From contig NZ_JAJUWT010000020.1 of assembly GCF_021390395.1 (NCBI RefSeq), positions 62,001 to 126,000 of the forward strand: DNA of 64,000 nucleotides, given 5' to 3'. The notes under the pieces were generated by a model, which searched no databases, was not told the origin of the DNA, and worked only from the letters and a program-made list of their open reading frames with translations. This DNA is from Saccharothrix sp. S26. Its GTDB lineage: Bacteria; Actinomycetota; Actinomycetes; Mycobacteriales; Pseudonocardiaceae. Each line of letters starts with the position of its first letter. The stretch's first letter is position 1. This document shows positions 32,593 through 43,479 of the stretch, piece after piece. The position numbers and the translations under genes were made by a program.

Positions 32593-33583
32593 GGGGCAGG
32601 GGGAGGGCGGCGATCGCCGGGTCGGTGATCGCGGCACGCAGGGCGGAAGCGAAGCGGTCCGCCCGCAGGACGCGGAACGGGCGGGAGTGGTACGGGCGGG
32701 TGGTCGGGTCCACCGGGTCGGCCAGGCCCAGCGCGTTGCACTCGGCGGCGACCCGCTCGTACGCCACGGCCAGGTGGTCCTCCCGCGCACGCCAGTCGGT
32801 CGCCGCCAGCACGGCGCGCAGCACCGGCACCAGGTCGGCGTACCGGGCGAACGCGCTGCCCAGCCACTTGCCGTACGGCGGGTAACGGCGGTCCAGCAGC
32901 AGGCGCAGCCGCATCAGGTCGTGGGTCAACCGGGCCGCCACGATGGCCGACCCCAGCTCGTCACCGACCTCGCCGCACCGCCCGACGAACGCCTCCTCCC
33001 GCGCGATCCGCGTCCACTGGCACGCCAGCACGTACCGCCACACGTCGTCCGGGTACCACCGCAACGCCTCACGCGCCGCCGTCAGCACCCGGAGCCCGTC
33101 GTGGAACACCGCGCCGGCCGTCGTCTCCGCCAGCCGCTGCGTCGGCGTGCCCAACCAGTCCCGCACGGTGACGCCGCCCCGCGGGTCGAACCCGAGCCGC
33201 TCGCGGAACCACGTCCCCGCGTCGGTCACCTCCACCCGGTGGCACACCGGCCCGTCCGTGCGCGCCATCCGCCCGACACCCTCGTCCGACGTCGGCTCGA
33301 AGTGCGTGGGGAACCCGAGGAACTCCTTCGGCAGGTGCTGCGACAACGCCTCCCGGATGTCGTCGGCACGCGTGTCGTCCGGGTCGAGGAACAGTTGCAG
33401 GCGCGGCCCCCACTCGTGGTCGACCGAGCGTTCGGTGTCGAAGCCGAGCACCTCCGAGCCGGGGCCGATCCGGGCCGCGCTGTGCGGCACCTCGCCGAAG
33501 TGGGCCCTGACCAGCGGTTCGACGCCATCCCAGTAGAACCGTTCGGCCAACACCAGGCCCGGCAAGAACCGTCCGTAGGGCAC
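32585..33583 (-). CDS. DUF4037 domain-containing protein
   Basis: 332 residues. The N-terminal half carries a nucleotidyltransferase-like region (GFDTERSVDHEWGPRLQLFL) and LPKEFLGFPTHFEP; the C-terminal half matches DUF4037 (DVWRYVLACQWTRIAREEAF, then LTHDLMRLRLLLDRRYPPYG). The family is predicted to be minimal nucleotidyltransferase-like; function unknown. GTG 33583 follows GGAGG by 4 bp. Its stop codon lies inside the last unit of repeat copy A, so the element forms its 3' end. Confidence 0.82.
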   Translation of the reverse strand: MPYGRFLPGLVLAERFYWDGVEPLVRAHFGEVPHSAARIGPGSEVLGFDTERSVDHEWGPRLQLFLDPDDTRADDIREALSQHLPKEFLGFPTHFEPTSDEGVGRMARTDGPVCHRVEVTDAGTWFRERLGFDPRGGVTVRDWLGTPTQRLAETTAGAVFHDGLRVLTAAREALRWYPDDVWRYVLACQWTRIAREEAFVGRCGEVGDELGSAIVAARLTHDLMRLRLLLDRRYPPYGKWLGSAFARYADLVPVLRAVLAATDWRAREDHLAVAYERVAAECNALGLADPVDPTTRPYHSRPFRVLRADRFASALRAAITDPAIAALPLPHA

Positions 33584-33694
33584 GAATCCTCCGTTCTGCG
33601 GGTAGTGCCGGACACGATCGAGTGAAAGCCTCGCGCGATGGCGTCGCGGTGTCACTGAGGGGCGACGTCGAGTGAACCGAGGGAGCGCTATCAC

Positions 33695-35287
33695 ATGCAA
33701 CTCCGCAGAGCACTGGTTCTCGCGCTGGCCATGGGCACCGCCGTGTCCGGCCTCGCGGGAACCGGCACCGCCGCCGCCCAGGAAGCACAGGGCGCCACCC
33801 CGATCCAGTGGACCACCTGCGCCGAGGACGTCCTCGCCGAGATCCCCGCCGCCCAACGCGACAAGGTCAGCTGCGCCAACCACCCCGTGCCGCTGGACCA
33901 CCGCAAGCCCCGCGGCCCCAAGATCACCGTCGCGCTGATGAAGCGCCCCGCCGACGACCAGGCCAACAAGGTCGGCTCGCTGTTCATCAACCCCGGCGGC
34001 CCCGGTGGCGCCGGCCTGATCTACTCCGCCTACGGCAGCTCGTTCTTCCAGCCCGAGGTCATGAAGCGGTTCGACCTGATCGGGTTCGACCCGCGCGGCG
34101 TCGGCCGCAGCTCGCCGTTGCGCTGCTTCAAGACCCTCGAAGAGGCCAACGAGGTCTTCGGCCGCATGTCCGCCATCCCGGTCACCCGCACCGAGATCCG
34201 CGACACCATGGACGCGACCGAGGACTACACCGACGCGTGCGCGCGCAACGCCGGCCCGTTGCTCGACCACATGTCCACCGAGGACGTGGCCCGCGACCTG
34301 GACCTGCTGCGCCAGGGCGTCGGCGACCGGCAGTTGACGTTCGCCGGCTTCTCCTACGGCACGCTCCTCGGCGCCACCTACGCCAACATCTTCCCCTCGA
34401 AGTCCCGCGCCCTGGTGCTGGACGGCAACGTCGACCCGGCGCTGCGCACCTCCAACGGCGCGGAGTACGACCGGCAGCGCGCGCAGGGCTTCGAGATCGC
34501 GCTCGACGCGTTCCTCAAGCGATGCGACGCCGAAGGCGACAAGTGCGCCTACAGCGACGGCGACCCGAGGGCCAAATTCGACGAGGTGCGCGACCACCTG
34601 CGCACGCGGTCGATCACCCTGCCGAACAACGAGGTCGTGACCTACGCCGGCTACATCGGCCGCGTCACGAGCGACCTGTACGCGCCGACCCGGTTCAAGG
34701 CGCTGGCCGCGTGGTTGCAGGGCGTCTACGCGGTGCTGCACCCGGGCGCCGCCACGTTCTCCGCGCAGGAGCAGGCCCCGCTGCTGCCGCCGCTGGCGAA
34801 CAAGCACGGCCTGGCCGACGTCCGCGCGGGGCTCACGGGTGACACGGAGTACCTGTACGACGACTCGTACTACGGCGTGAACTGCACGGACAAGCCGTTC
34901 CTGCGCGTGCCGCAGCTGTTCCCCGCGCTGGCCGCGAAGTGGGAGCGGGAGTCGCCGACGTTCGGCCGCCAGCAGGCCGCGTCCGACCTGCTCACGTGCG
35001 CGACCTGGCCGGTGCCCCGCCCGGACCGCTGGGCCGGGCCCTGGAACAAGCGCACGCCGAACCCGATCGTCGTGGTGGGCAACTACTACGACCCGGCCAC
35101 CCAGTACGAGTTCAGCAAGCGCATGGCCCGCCAGTTGGGCAACGCGCGGCTGCTGACCGTGGACTCGTTCGGCCACTGCATCCTCGGCGACAGCGCCGGG
35201 GTGGACACCCTGGTGACCGACTACCTGATCAACCTCAAGGCCCCGGCCAACGGCCAGGTGTTCCAGCCCAACGCCCAACCGTTTTAG
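33695..35287 (+). CDS. Secreted tripeptidyl aminopeptidase (alpha/beta hydrolase, Tap/SlpD type)
   Basis: 530 residues with a Sec signal peptide (LRRALVLALAMGTAVSGLAG, cleavage after the AAAQ region near residue 29). Catalytic elements: oxyanion loop NPGGPGGAG, nucleophile in FAGFSYGTLLGATYA, Asp in GNYYDPATQYE and His in DSFGHCILG, with a C-terminal TAP-like domain. It removes tripeptides from N-termini outside the cell. ATG 33695. The 3' end overlaps the convergent membrane-protein gene by 53 bp. Confidence 0.92.
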   Translation: MQLRRALVLALAMGTAVSGLAGTGTAAAQEAQGATPIQWTTCAEDVLAEIPAAQRDKVSCANHPVPLDHRKPRGPKITVALMKRPADDQANKVGSLFINPGGPGGAGLIYSAYGSSFFQPEVMKRFDLIGFDPRGVGRSSPLRCFKTLEEANEVFGRMSAIPVTRTEIRDTMDATEDYTDACARNAGPLLDHMSTEDVARDLDLLRQGVGDRQLTFAGFSYGTLLGATYANIFPSKSRALVLDGNVDPALRTSNGAEYDRQRAQGFEIALDAFLKRCDAEGDKCAYSDGDPRAKFDEVRDHLRTRSITLPNNEVVTYAGYIGRVTSDLYAPTRFKALAAWLQGVYAVLHPGAATFSAQEQAPLLPPLANKHGLADVRAGLTGDTEYLYDDSYYGVNCTDKPFLRVPQLFPALAAKWERESPTFGRQQAASDLLTCATWPVPRPDRWAGPWNKRTPNPIVVVGNYYDPATQYEFSKRMARQLGNARLLTVDSFGHCILGDSAGVDTLVTDYLINLKAPANGQVFQPNAQPF

Positions 35288-36287
35288 TGGCACCGGGTGC
35301 GGTCGTCGCCCACGCGACGGCCGCACCCGCCAGGACGACCAGGGCCGCTTCCTCCGGCAGGGTGAGCGACCAGGCGACACCCGCGTAGGCGACGGCGGTG
35401 AGCAGCACGGTCGGGCTCTTGCGCCGCCAGGACCACACGGCGAGGCCCGCCGCGACGGCGAACGCCAGGAACAGCTCGTCGTGGTCCACGTGGGCGACCG
35501 CGACGGCGGTCACGTCGGCGTAGTAGCCGTCGGCCGCCGTCGCCGGGTCGACGCGGGTGGACCGCGGCCCGGCCAGCCGTTCGACCACCGGCCACACCGC
35601 GAGGCCGGCGCCGACCACCAGCAACGGGTACCAGGCTCCCGGACGGCGCGCGTTCAGCTCGTACCCGGCGATCACCACCGCCGCCACGACCAGCGCGAGC
35701 GCGCCGTAGTGCACCAACGAGCCGAGCAGCCCGGCGATCGCCGCCACGTGCCACACCCGCACCCGGTCGACCCGGGTGTGCGCCAGCACGGCTCCGGCGA
35801 CCACGACCAGCTCCGGGTACGGCGGGAAGTCGAACGGCACGACCGGCACGACCGGGGCCCCGGTGATCACCACCGGGGTGTAGGCGAACCAGCCGAAGTC
35901 CTCGACCGGCTGCCGCGAGTGCCAGACCGCGGCCAGGTACGCCAGGGCCGTGACCGCGACGACGGGGCTGCGCACCCGCCAGGCCCACGCGCCCAGCCCG
36001 ACGGCGACCGCCAAGCCGACCAGGTCGCGGGCCAGGTCGAACGCGACGGGGTCGACCATGAGGTCCCACCAGCCCGCAGACCCGTCGGTCGCCGCCACCC
36101 CGAACAGGACCGACCCGGTGACCAGCAACGGGAACCAGGCGCCCGGCCGTTCGGCGTGCGCCTGCCGTGCCCGCAGCAGCAGCCCGGCGATCACGAGCGA
36201 CAACGACGCCTCGACCGGCGGCCCGCCCTCCCCCAGCGGAAGGACGAGCCCGAGCAAGACCGGTAACGCCCACACGACGGCCCCCAC
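35235..36287 (-). CDS. Polytopic membrane protein with internal duplication
   Basis: 350 residues with about 9-10 hydrophobic helices and no family I recognise. The two halves resemble each other: RPGAWFPLLVTGSVLFGVA against RRPGAWYPLLVVGAGLAVWP, and AWAWRVRSPVVAVTALAYLA against VWSWRRKSPTVLLTAVAYAG, about 165-185 residues apart. The last 18 residues are read antisense to the aminopeptidase gene. It may begin at GTG/ATG near 36287. It sits behind the terminators of the VWA gene and has its own promoter. Confidence 0.7.
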   Translation of the reverse strand: MGAVVWALPVLLGLVLPLGEGGPPVEASLSLVIAGLLLRARQAHAERPGAWFPLLVTGSVLFGVAATDGSAGWWDLMVDPVAFDLARDLVGLAVAVGLGAWAWRVRSPVVAVTALAYLAAVWHSRQPVEDFGWFAYTPVVITGAPVVPVVPFDFPPYPELVVVAGAVLAHTRVDRVRVWHVAAIAGLLGSLVHYGALALVVAAVVIAGYELNARRPGAWYPLLVVGAGLAVWPVVERLAGPRSTRVDPATAADGYYADVTAVAVAHVDHDELFLAFAVAAGLAVWSWRRKSPTVLLTAVAYAGVAWSLTLPEEAALVVLAGAAVAWATTAPGATKTVGRWAGTPGRWPGP

Positions 36288-36320
36288 AAGGGCGCAACCC
36301 TAGCGGCCTCGAACCCCGCA

Positions 36321-36344
36321 TGCGGCGGGATCGCTCCCGCCGCA
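36321..36344. terminator. Hairpin between VWA and membrane-protein genes
   Basis: TGCGGCGGGA-TCGC-TCCCGCCGCA, a perfect 10-bp stem with a 4-base loop. It is the second of two hairpins after the VWA gene and may lie in the 5' leader of the next gene. Confidence 0.55.
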
Positions 36345-36349
36345 GGGGT

Positions 36350-36383
36350 GTGAGGGGCGTCCCCGGGTGTGGACGCCCCTCAC
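36350..36383. terminator. Terminator of the secreted VWA gene
   Basis: GTGAGGGGCGTCC and GGACGCCCCTCAC form a perfect 13-bp stem with an 8-base loop, 11 bp beyond the VWA stop. Confidence 0.75.
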
Positions 36384-36393
36384 GGTCACAACG

Positions 36394-38094
36394 CTACTTC
36401 GGCGGCGGCGGGACCAGGCAGCTCACCGGAGCCGACTGGTTGCCCGACGCGTCCACGCCGTAGACGAGGGCGTCGCCCTTGAGCGTGATGCGCCAGTCGA
36501 TGTCACCGACGCCGGGCTTCTGGTTCGGCGTCGCGCCCGGCGCCTGCACCAGCTTGATCTTCGTGCCGCTGCCGAACCCGCCGAAGACCGCGGGGCTCGC
36601 CGAGTCGGAGACGAAGACCTGCGGGTTCGGGTCGACCGCGTCGGTCGCGGTCAGGACGAAGAACCCGTCCTCGTTGTCGGCCGGCGGCACGGTGCCGCCA
36701 CCGGGGTTGTTGGTGGGCTTGCAGGTCACGACCGGGGGAGTGGTGTCGACCCAGTCCTTGAGCACGTCGTCGCACACCTGGTGGCCGGCGGCGTGGGTGA
36801 AGCAGCCGCGGATCGAGTCCGTGCCCAGGCCCGCGAGGCCCTGGGTGCCCGGGTAGGTGAAGTCGACCGCGCCGGCCGCGGAGGTGTTGCCGTTGCCCGC
36901 CGCGCCCGCGTTCGGCCCGCTGAGCACGGAGAAGTCGACCGGGGTGTTCGGCACGGGGTCACCGAAGTCGTCGGTGACGGTCGCGGTCACGGTGTGCGTC
37001 TGGCCGGGCGTGCCCAGCTCGTTCACCGCGTGCTCGGGCTCCACGTCGATGAACGCCGCGCAGCCGCGCACGTTCACCGTCGGGTTGTCGAACGCCACGA
37101 CGTGACCCTCGGCGTCGCTGTAGGCGACGGTCGGGTTGACCGCCAGCGCGCCGCCGCCGGCGGCCGGCAGGTGCGTCGCGGTGAACGTCAGCGTCACCGT
37201 CTCGGTGCTCAGCTCGTCGATGGTCCAGGTGAGCTGGTTGCCGTTCTGGGCGACGCCGCCCTTGGACACCGCCGCGCCGCTGACCGAGAACTGCGGCGCC
37301 ACCGTGTCGACCACGGTCACGCCGGTCGCGGCGGGCACCACGATGGCCGCGCCGATCGCCTCGAAGACCTCCTGCAACTGGGCGGGGGTCGGGGCCTGGT
37401 AGTAGTGCGTGCCGTCGGGGTCGGTGGTCCAGTCGCGGATCTCGTCGGCGTCGACCGTGCCCAGGCCGATGCCGAAGATCTCGGTGCCGGCGTTGCGCGC
37501 CGCCAGGGCGTCGGGGCTCGCGTCGGGACCCACGGTCGTCTGGCCGTCGGTCATGATGATCATGATCTTCTTGTTCGCGGGCACCGACCCGGCGAGCTGC
37601 GCCTGGCCGGTCGAGATGGCCGCGGAGTGGTTCGTGCCGCCGGACGCGACCAGCGCGTCGATGGCGGACTTGGCGGCGTTGGCGTCGGACGAGAGCGGGG
37701 TGTCGACGGTGGCGCCGTCGGCGAAGCTGACGACGCCGATGCGGCTGCCGTTGGCGACCACGCCGTCCAGCGAGCCGTCGGTGGCCTCGTCGATGATGTC
37801 CACGAAGGACTTGGCGGCGTTCTTCAGGTCGCCGATGGCGCCCTGCATGCTGCCGGACCGGTCGAGCACCAGCTCGATGTCCACGGGGTTGCCCGCGATG
37901 CCGGTCTGGGCGTCGAGCGTCACGGTGACGGGTACGGACCCGCCGCAGGCGATGTCCGTCGCCCCCAGGGTCTTGGTCCCGGTGACCGTGCCGCCCGCGG
38001 CCACCGCGCCGGTGGTGGTGGCGAGCGGGGCCGCGAGCGCGGCCAGCAGGATCGCGGTCACGCCGCAAGCCCGTCTTCGGGTGTTCTGCTTCAT
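36394..38094 (-). CDS. Secreted von Willebrand factor type A domain protein
   Basis: 566 residues. The signal peptide (RRRACGVTAILLAALAAPLA, cleaved near AVAA) is followed by a VWA domain (about 70-290) with an intact MIDAS: ELVLDRSGSMQGA (DxSxS), SGGTNHSAAI (Thr) and IMTDGQTTVG (Asp). Then come a conserved-repeat/Ig-like region and a Big-type module (TVTATVTDDFGDPVPNTPVD), ending VSCLVPPPPK. No sortase motif or membrane anchor is visible, so it is released or bound non-covalently. ATG 38094 is preferred over GTG 38106, which overlaps the ribosome site. Confidence 0.88.
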   Translation of the reverse strand: MKQNTRRRACGVTAILLAALAAPLATTTGAVAAGGTVTGTKTLGATDIACGGSVPVTVTLDAQTGIAGNPVDIELVLDRSGSMQGAIGDLKNAAKSFVDIIDEATDGSLDGVVANGSRIGVVSFADGATVDTPLSSDANAAKSAIDALVASGGTNHSAAISTGQAQLAGSVPANKKIMIIMTDGQTTVGPDASPDALAARNAGTEIFGIGLGTVDADEIRDWTTDPDGTHYYQAPTPAQLQEVFEAIGAAIVVPAATGVTVVDTVAPQFSVSGAAVSKGGVAQNGNQLTWTIDELSTETVTLTFTATHLPAAGGGALAVNPTVAYSDAEGHVVAFDNPTVNVRGCAAFIDVEPEHAVNELGTPGQTHTVTATVTDDFGDPVPNTPVDFSVLSGPNAGAAGNGNTSAAGAVDFTYPGTQGLAGLGTDSIRGCFTHAAGHQVCDDVLKDWVDTTPPVVTCKPTNNPGGGTVPPADNEDGFFVLTATDAVDPNPQVFVSDSASPAVFGGFGSGTKIKLVQAPGATPNQKPGVGDIDWRITLKGDALVYGVDASGNQSAPVSCLVPPPPK

Positions 38095-38450
38095 TCGGTA
38101 TCGCACCTCCCTGTGCGCGCCGACGAGACGTCAATTCCCCTCTGGAATCACGTCCGCGCATTCCGGTGAAGCCGGGTAAGTCAGTCCCCGAACAGGTGCG
38201 GACCAGTGAAGATCGCACCGAATGACACTTGCCGTGCGACTCGGATGCGTCGGCATGAAGAGGTTAAACACGAATTCTCACGAAGAGCAATCGGTTCACC
38301 CGATCGGGTCAATCGGAATTCTGCGTCGTTTTCGATCTGTCAATCGTTACGCGCGAAACTGCGATTGTGACGCCATCGCGGCGGTGACGCGTCCTGGCAC
38401 GGGAAAGGGCCGCCCACCCGGAGGTGGACGGCCCTGCTCACCCGGGACGA
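38095..38450. promoter_or_regulatory. Low-GC intergenic region between VWA and acn
   Basis: The 356-bp gap is clearly less GC-rich at 38210-38380 than its surroundings. It should contain the promoter of the VWA gene. A perfect 12-base palindrome ACCCGATCGGGT (38298-38309) with TCGG/CCGA-like flanks is a possible operator. The acn terminator lies at its right end. No ORF with coding character is seen. Confidence 0.45.
38406..38435. terminator. Terminator of acn
   Basis: AGGGCCG/CGGCCCT and CCAC/GTGG arms, one C-A mismatch between, loop CCGGAG; 16 bp beyond the acn stop. Confidence 0.7.
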
Positions 38451-41282
<2,832 letters not shown>

Positions 41283-41372
41283 GTGAAACTCCATCTGGTG
41301 ACGCGCAAAGTCGGTTGGGGAACTACTGCTGAGTCTTCCGCACCCTCCGGTGCGGCGCCCTCTCACCCCAAA

Positions 41373-41388
41373 CAGTACGCGTGTCCTG
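41373..41388. promoter_or_regulatory. Candidate AcnR operator upstream of acn
   Basis: CAGTACGCGTGTCCTG matches the remembered corynebacterial AcnR consensus CAGNAC-N3-CGTACTG in the whole first half and 5 of 7 bases of the second. It lies 91 bp before the acn start, in the gap shared with a divergent ABC-transporter gene. Confidence 0.5.
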
Positions 41389-41436
41389 TATTCCGCTTCA
41401 ACCCGGCCCTACCTTGGTCGGGGCATCATCACACCC

Positions 41437-42183
41437 GTGGTGCGTCTTGATCGAATCGGCATGCGTTACGGCCGCGGCCCGTGGGTGCTGCGCGACGTCT
41501 CGCTCGCCGTGGAGCCCGGCGAGGTGGTCGTGCTGCGCGGCGGCAACGGCGCGGGCAAGTCGACCCTCCTGCGGATCGCGGCGGGCGTCACCGCGCCGAC
41601 CACCGGCCGGGTGAGCCGCGGCGCGTCGGTCGGCTACGCGCCGGAGCGGTTCCCGACGGGGGTGAAGCTGTCCGCCCGCGACTACCTGCGCCACCTCGCC
41701 GCCGTGCGCGGGACGCCGGTGCGGTGGGAGCTGGTCGAGGCGCTGGGCTTCGTCGGCGACCCGGACGCGCCGATGGCCACCCTGTCCAAGGGCAACACGC
41801 AGAAGGTCGCGCTCGCGCAGGCGTTGCACGCCACCGACCTGCTGGTGCTGGACGAGCCGTGGTCCGGGCTGGACGCCGCCGCGAGCGCCGTGCTCGGCGA
41901 ACTGGTGACGTCGTCGGAGGCCGCCGTCGTGCTGACCGACCACCACGGGCACGACCTGCCGGGCGCGCGCGAGGTGGCGCTCGGCGCGGCCCGACCGGGT
42001 GGCGTGGTGATCGAGCTCGACCGCGTGGGGGAGGCGTTCGCGCTGATCAGCTCGTTGGAGGGGGTGTTCGCGGCGCACGAGGTCGGCGGCGGCGCGCGGG
42101 TCGAGGTGCGGGCCGGGTTCAGCGACGGCGTGCTGGCCGAGGCGCTGCGGCTGGGCTGCTCGGTGCGGAGCGTGCGGTCGTGA
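41437..42183 (+). CDS. ABC transporter ATP-binding protein
   Basis: 248 residues. Walker A is GGNGAGKST, Walker B LLVLDEPWSGLD, and the signature is LSKGNTQKVALAQ in place of LSGGQ, as in CcmA-like exporters. The H-loop is VVLTDHH. The C-terminal 60 residues are an accessory region. GTG 41437 (or 41440) starts it. It overlaps the permease gene by 4 bp, so the two form a simple exporter. It is divergent from acn. Confidence 0.9.
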   Translation: MVRLDRIGMRYGRGPWVLRDVSLAVEPGEVVVLRGGNGAGKSTLLRIAAGVTAPTTGRVSRGASVGYAPERFPTGVKLSARDYLRHLAAVRGTPVRWELVEALGFVGDPDAPMATLSKGNTQKVALAQALHATDLLVLDEPWSGLDAAASAVLGELVTSSEAAVVLTDHHGHDLPGAREVALGAARPGGVVIELDRVGEAFALISSLEGVFAAHEVGGGARVEVRAGFSDGVLAEALRLGCSVRSVRS

Positions 42184-42827
42184 CGGCGCTGGTGCGGTAC
42201 CTGCTGGCGGACGTGCTGCGCACGCAGCGCTGGCTGCCGCCGTTGCTGCTGCACGCGGCCGTGCTCGGGATGCTCTACGCCTCCGACGCCGGCCCACCGC
42301 TGCCCGCGTACGCCGGGACGTGCGTGCTGGTCTACCCGGTGTCGGCGTGGCTGACGGTGGTCATCGCCACCGCCGAGGACCCGGTGCGCCGGACGGTCAC
42401 CGCGGTGACCGCGGGCGGCTGGGCGCGTGCCCAGGCGGCCGTGACCGCGCTGTCCGCGCTGTCCGCGCTGGGCCTGGCCCTGGTCGCCGCGCTGGTCCCG
42501 GTGCTGACCCAACCCCGCCCCTACCCGCCCGCCGCGGTGGCGCAGGGCTTCGCGGCGCTGGCGGTGTGCGCGCTGGTCGGCGTGGGCGTCGGTGTGCTGT
42601 GCAGCCGTCCGGTGGTCACGCAGACCGGCTGGTCCGTGCTGGCCGCGACGGCGCTGGTGGTGGTGGTGTTCCTGTTCGGCCGGACGCCGCCGGTGGGCAA
42701 CGTGCTGTGGGCGCTGTCCCACCACGACGGCGTCACGGCGGCGTTGGCGCTCTCGGGCGCGGTCGCGGTGCTGTTCGTGGCGGGCGCGACCTGGCTGGGC
42801 GCGGTGGTGGGCCCCCGCCGCGGCTAG
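42180..42827 (+). CDS. ABC transporter permease-like membrane protein
   Basis: 215 residues with about six hydrophobic helices and no obvious family signature. GTG 42180 overlaps the ATP-binding gene stop (GTGA), so it is the cognate membrane subunit. The small size suits CcmB- or ABC-2-like exporters. Substrate unknown. Confidence 0.8.
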   Translation: MTALVRYLLADVLRTQRWLPPLLLHAAVLGMLYASDAGPPLPAYAGTCVLVYPVSAWLTVVIATAEDPVRRTVTAVTAGGWARAQAAVTALSALSALGLALVAALVPVLTQPRPYPPAAVAQGFAALAVCALVGVGVGVLCSRPVVTQTGWSVLAATALVVVVFLFGRTPPVGNVLWALSHHDGVTAALALSGAVAVLFVAGATWLGAVVGPRRG

Positions 42828-42843
42828 CGGCGCGACCGGCCGT

Positions 42844-43398
42844 TCACCACTGCCGGCGGACCGCGGCCTTGGCGCCGGTCACCAGGGTCGACGGCGGCAC
42901 GTCCTCGGCCACGACCGCGCCCGCCGCGATCACGGCGTCCCGGCCGATGGTGACGCCGGGCAGGATCGTGGCGCCCGCGCCGATCCACACGTTCTCCGCC
43001 ACGTCGATGGGCCCGCCGCTCAGCCACCCCCGCCGCTCCTCGGGGTCGACCGGGTGGCCGACGGTGATGAACGTGGCCCTGGGCCCGACCATCGTGCGCT
43101 CGCCGAGCCGGATGCCCGCGTAGTCCAGGAACGTGCAGTTCTGGTTGATGAACACGCGTTCGGCCAGGTCCAGGCGCAGGCCGTGGTCGGTGTAGAAGGG
43201 CGGGTAGATCGTGACCCGGTCCGGCAACGGCCGGCCCAGGATCCGCTCGAACAGCGCCGCCTTGCCCGCCTCGTCCTCGAACGGCAGCACGTTGAGCCGG
43301 GAGGTGAGTTCGGTGACCCGCAGCACCCGCTCGGACATGGCCCGGAACTCGTCGCTGTGAATCCGCAGGAGGCGGTTGTCGGGCACGGCTTCGGTCAC
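42844..43398 (-). CDS. Maltose O-acetyltransferase-like hexapeptide transferase
   Basis: 184 residues of the LacA/Maa family. The N-terminal helix region is followed by left-handed beta-helix repeats: FINQNCTFLDYAGIRLGERT, VGPRATFITVGHPVDPEERR with the catalytic His, and ENVWIGAGATILPGVTIGRD. It transfers acetyl from acetyl-CoA to a sugar or similar hydroxyl. GTG 43398 is used. It is convergent with the ABC permease gene and has a GGCGGACGTCCGCC palindrome just upstream. Confidence 0.92.
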   Translation of the reverse strand: MTEAVPDNRLLRIHSDEFRAMSERVLRVTELTSRLNVLPFEDEAGKAALFERILGRPLPDRVTIYPPFYTDHGLRLDLAERVFINQNCTFLDYAGIRLGERTMVGPRATFITVGHPVDPEERRGWLSGGPIDVAENVWIGAGATILPGVTIGRDAVIAAGAVVAEDVPPSTLVTGAKAAVRRQW

Positions 43399-43409
43399 CT
43401 CGCGGTCAG

Positions 43410-43423
43410 GGCGGACGTCCGCC
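43410..43423. promoter_or_regulatory. 14-base perfect palindrome upstream of the acetyltransferase gene
   Basis: GGCGGACGTCCGCC lies 12 bp before the GTG start of the minus-strand acetyltransferase gene. It could be an operator or part of a leader hairpin. Confidence 0.35.
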
Positions 43424-43436
43424 TGGCGGAACGAGA

Positions 43437-43464
43437 GCAGGGGCCCCCGGGCGGGGACCCCTGC
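43437..43464. terminator. Terminator of the Pro/Gln-rich membrane-protein gene
   Basis: GCAGGGG/CCCCTGC and CCCC/GGGG arms with one C-A mismatch and a 4-base loop, 16 bp beyond the stop at 43480. Confidence 0.6.
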
Positions 43465-43479
43465 GTCGCGCGCTCGACC

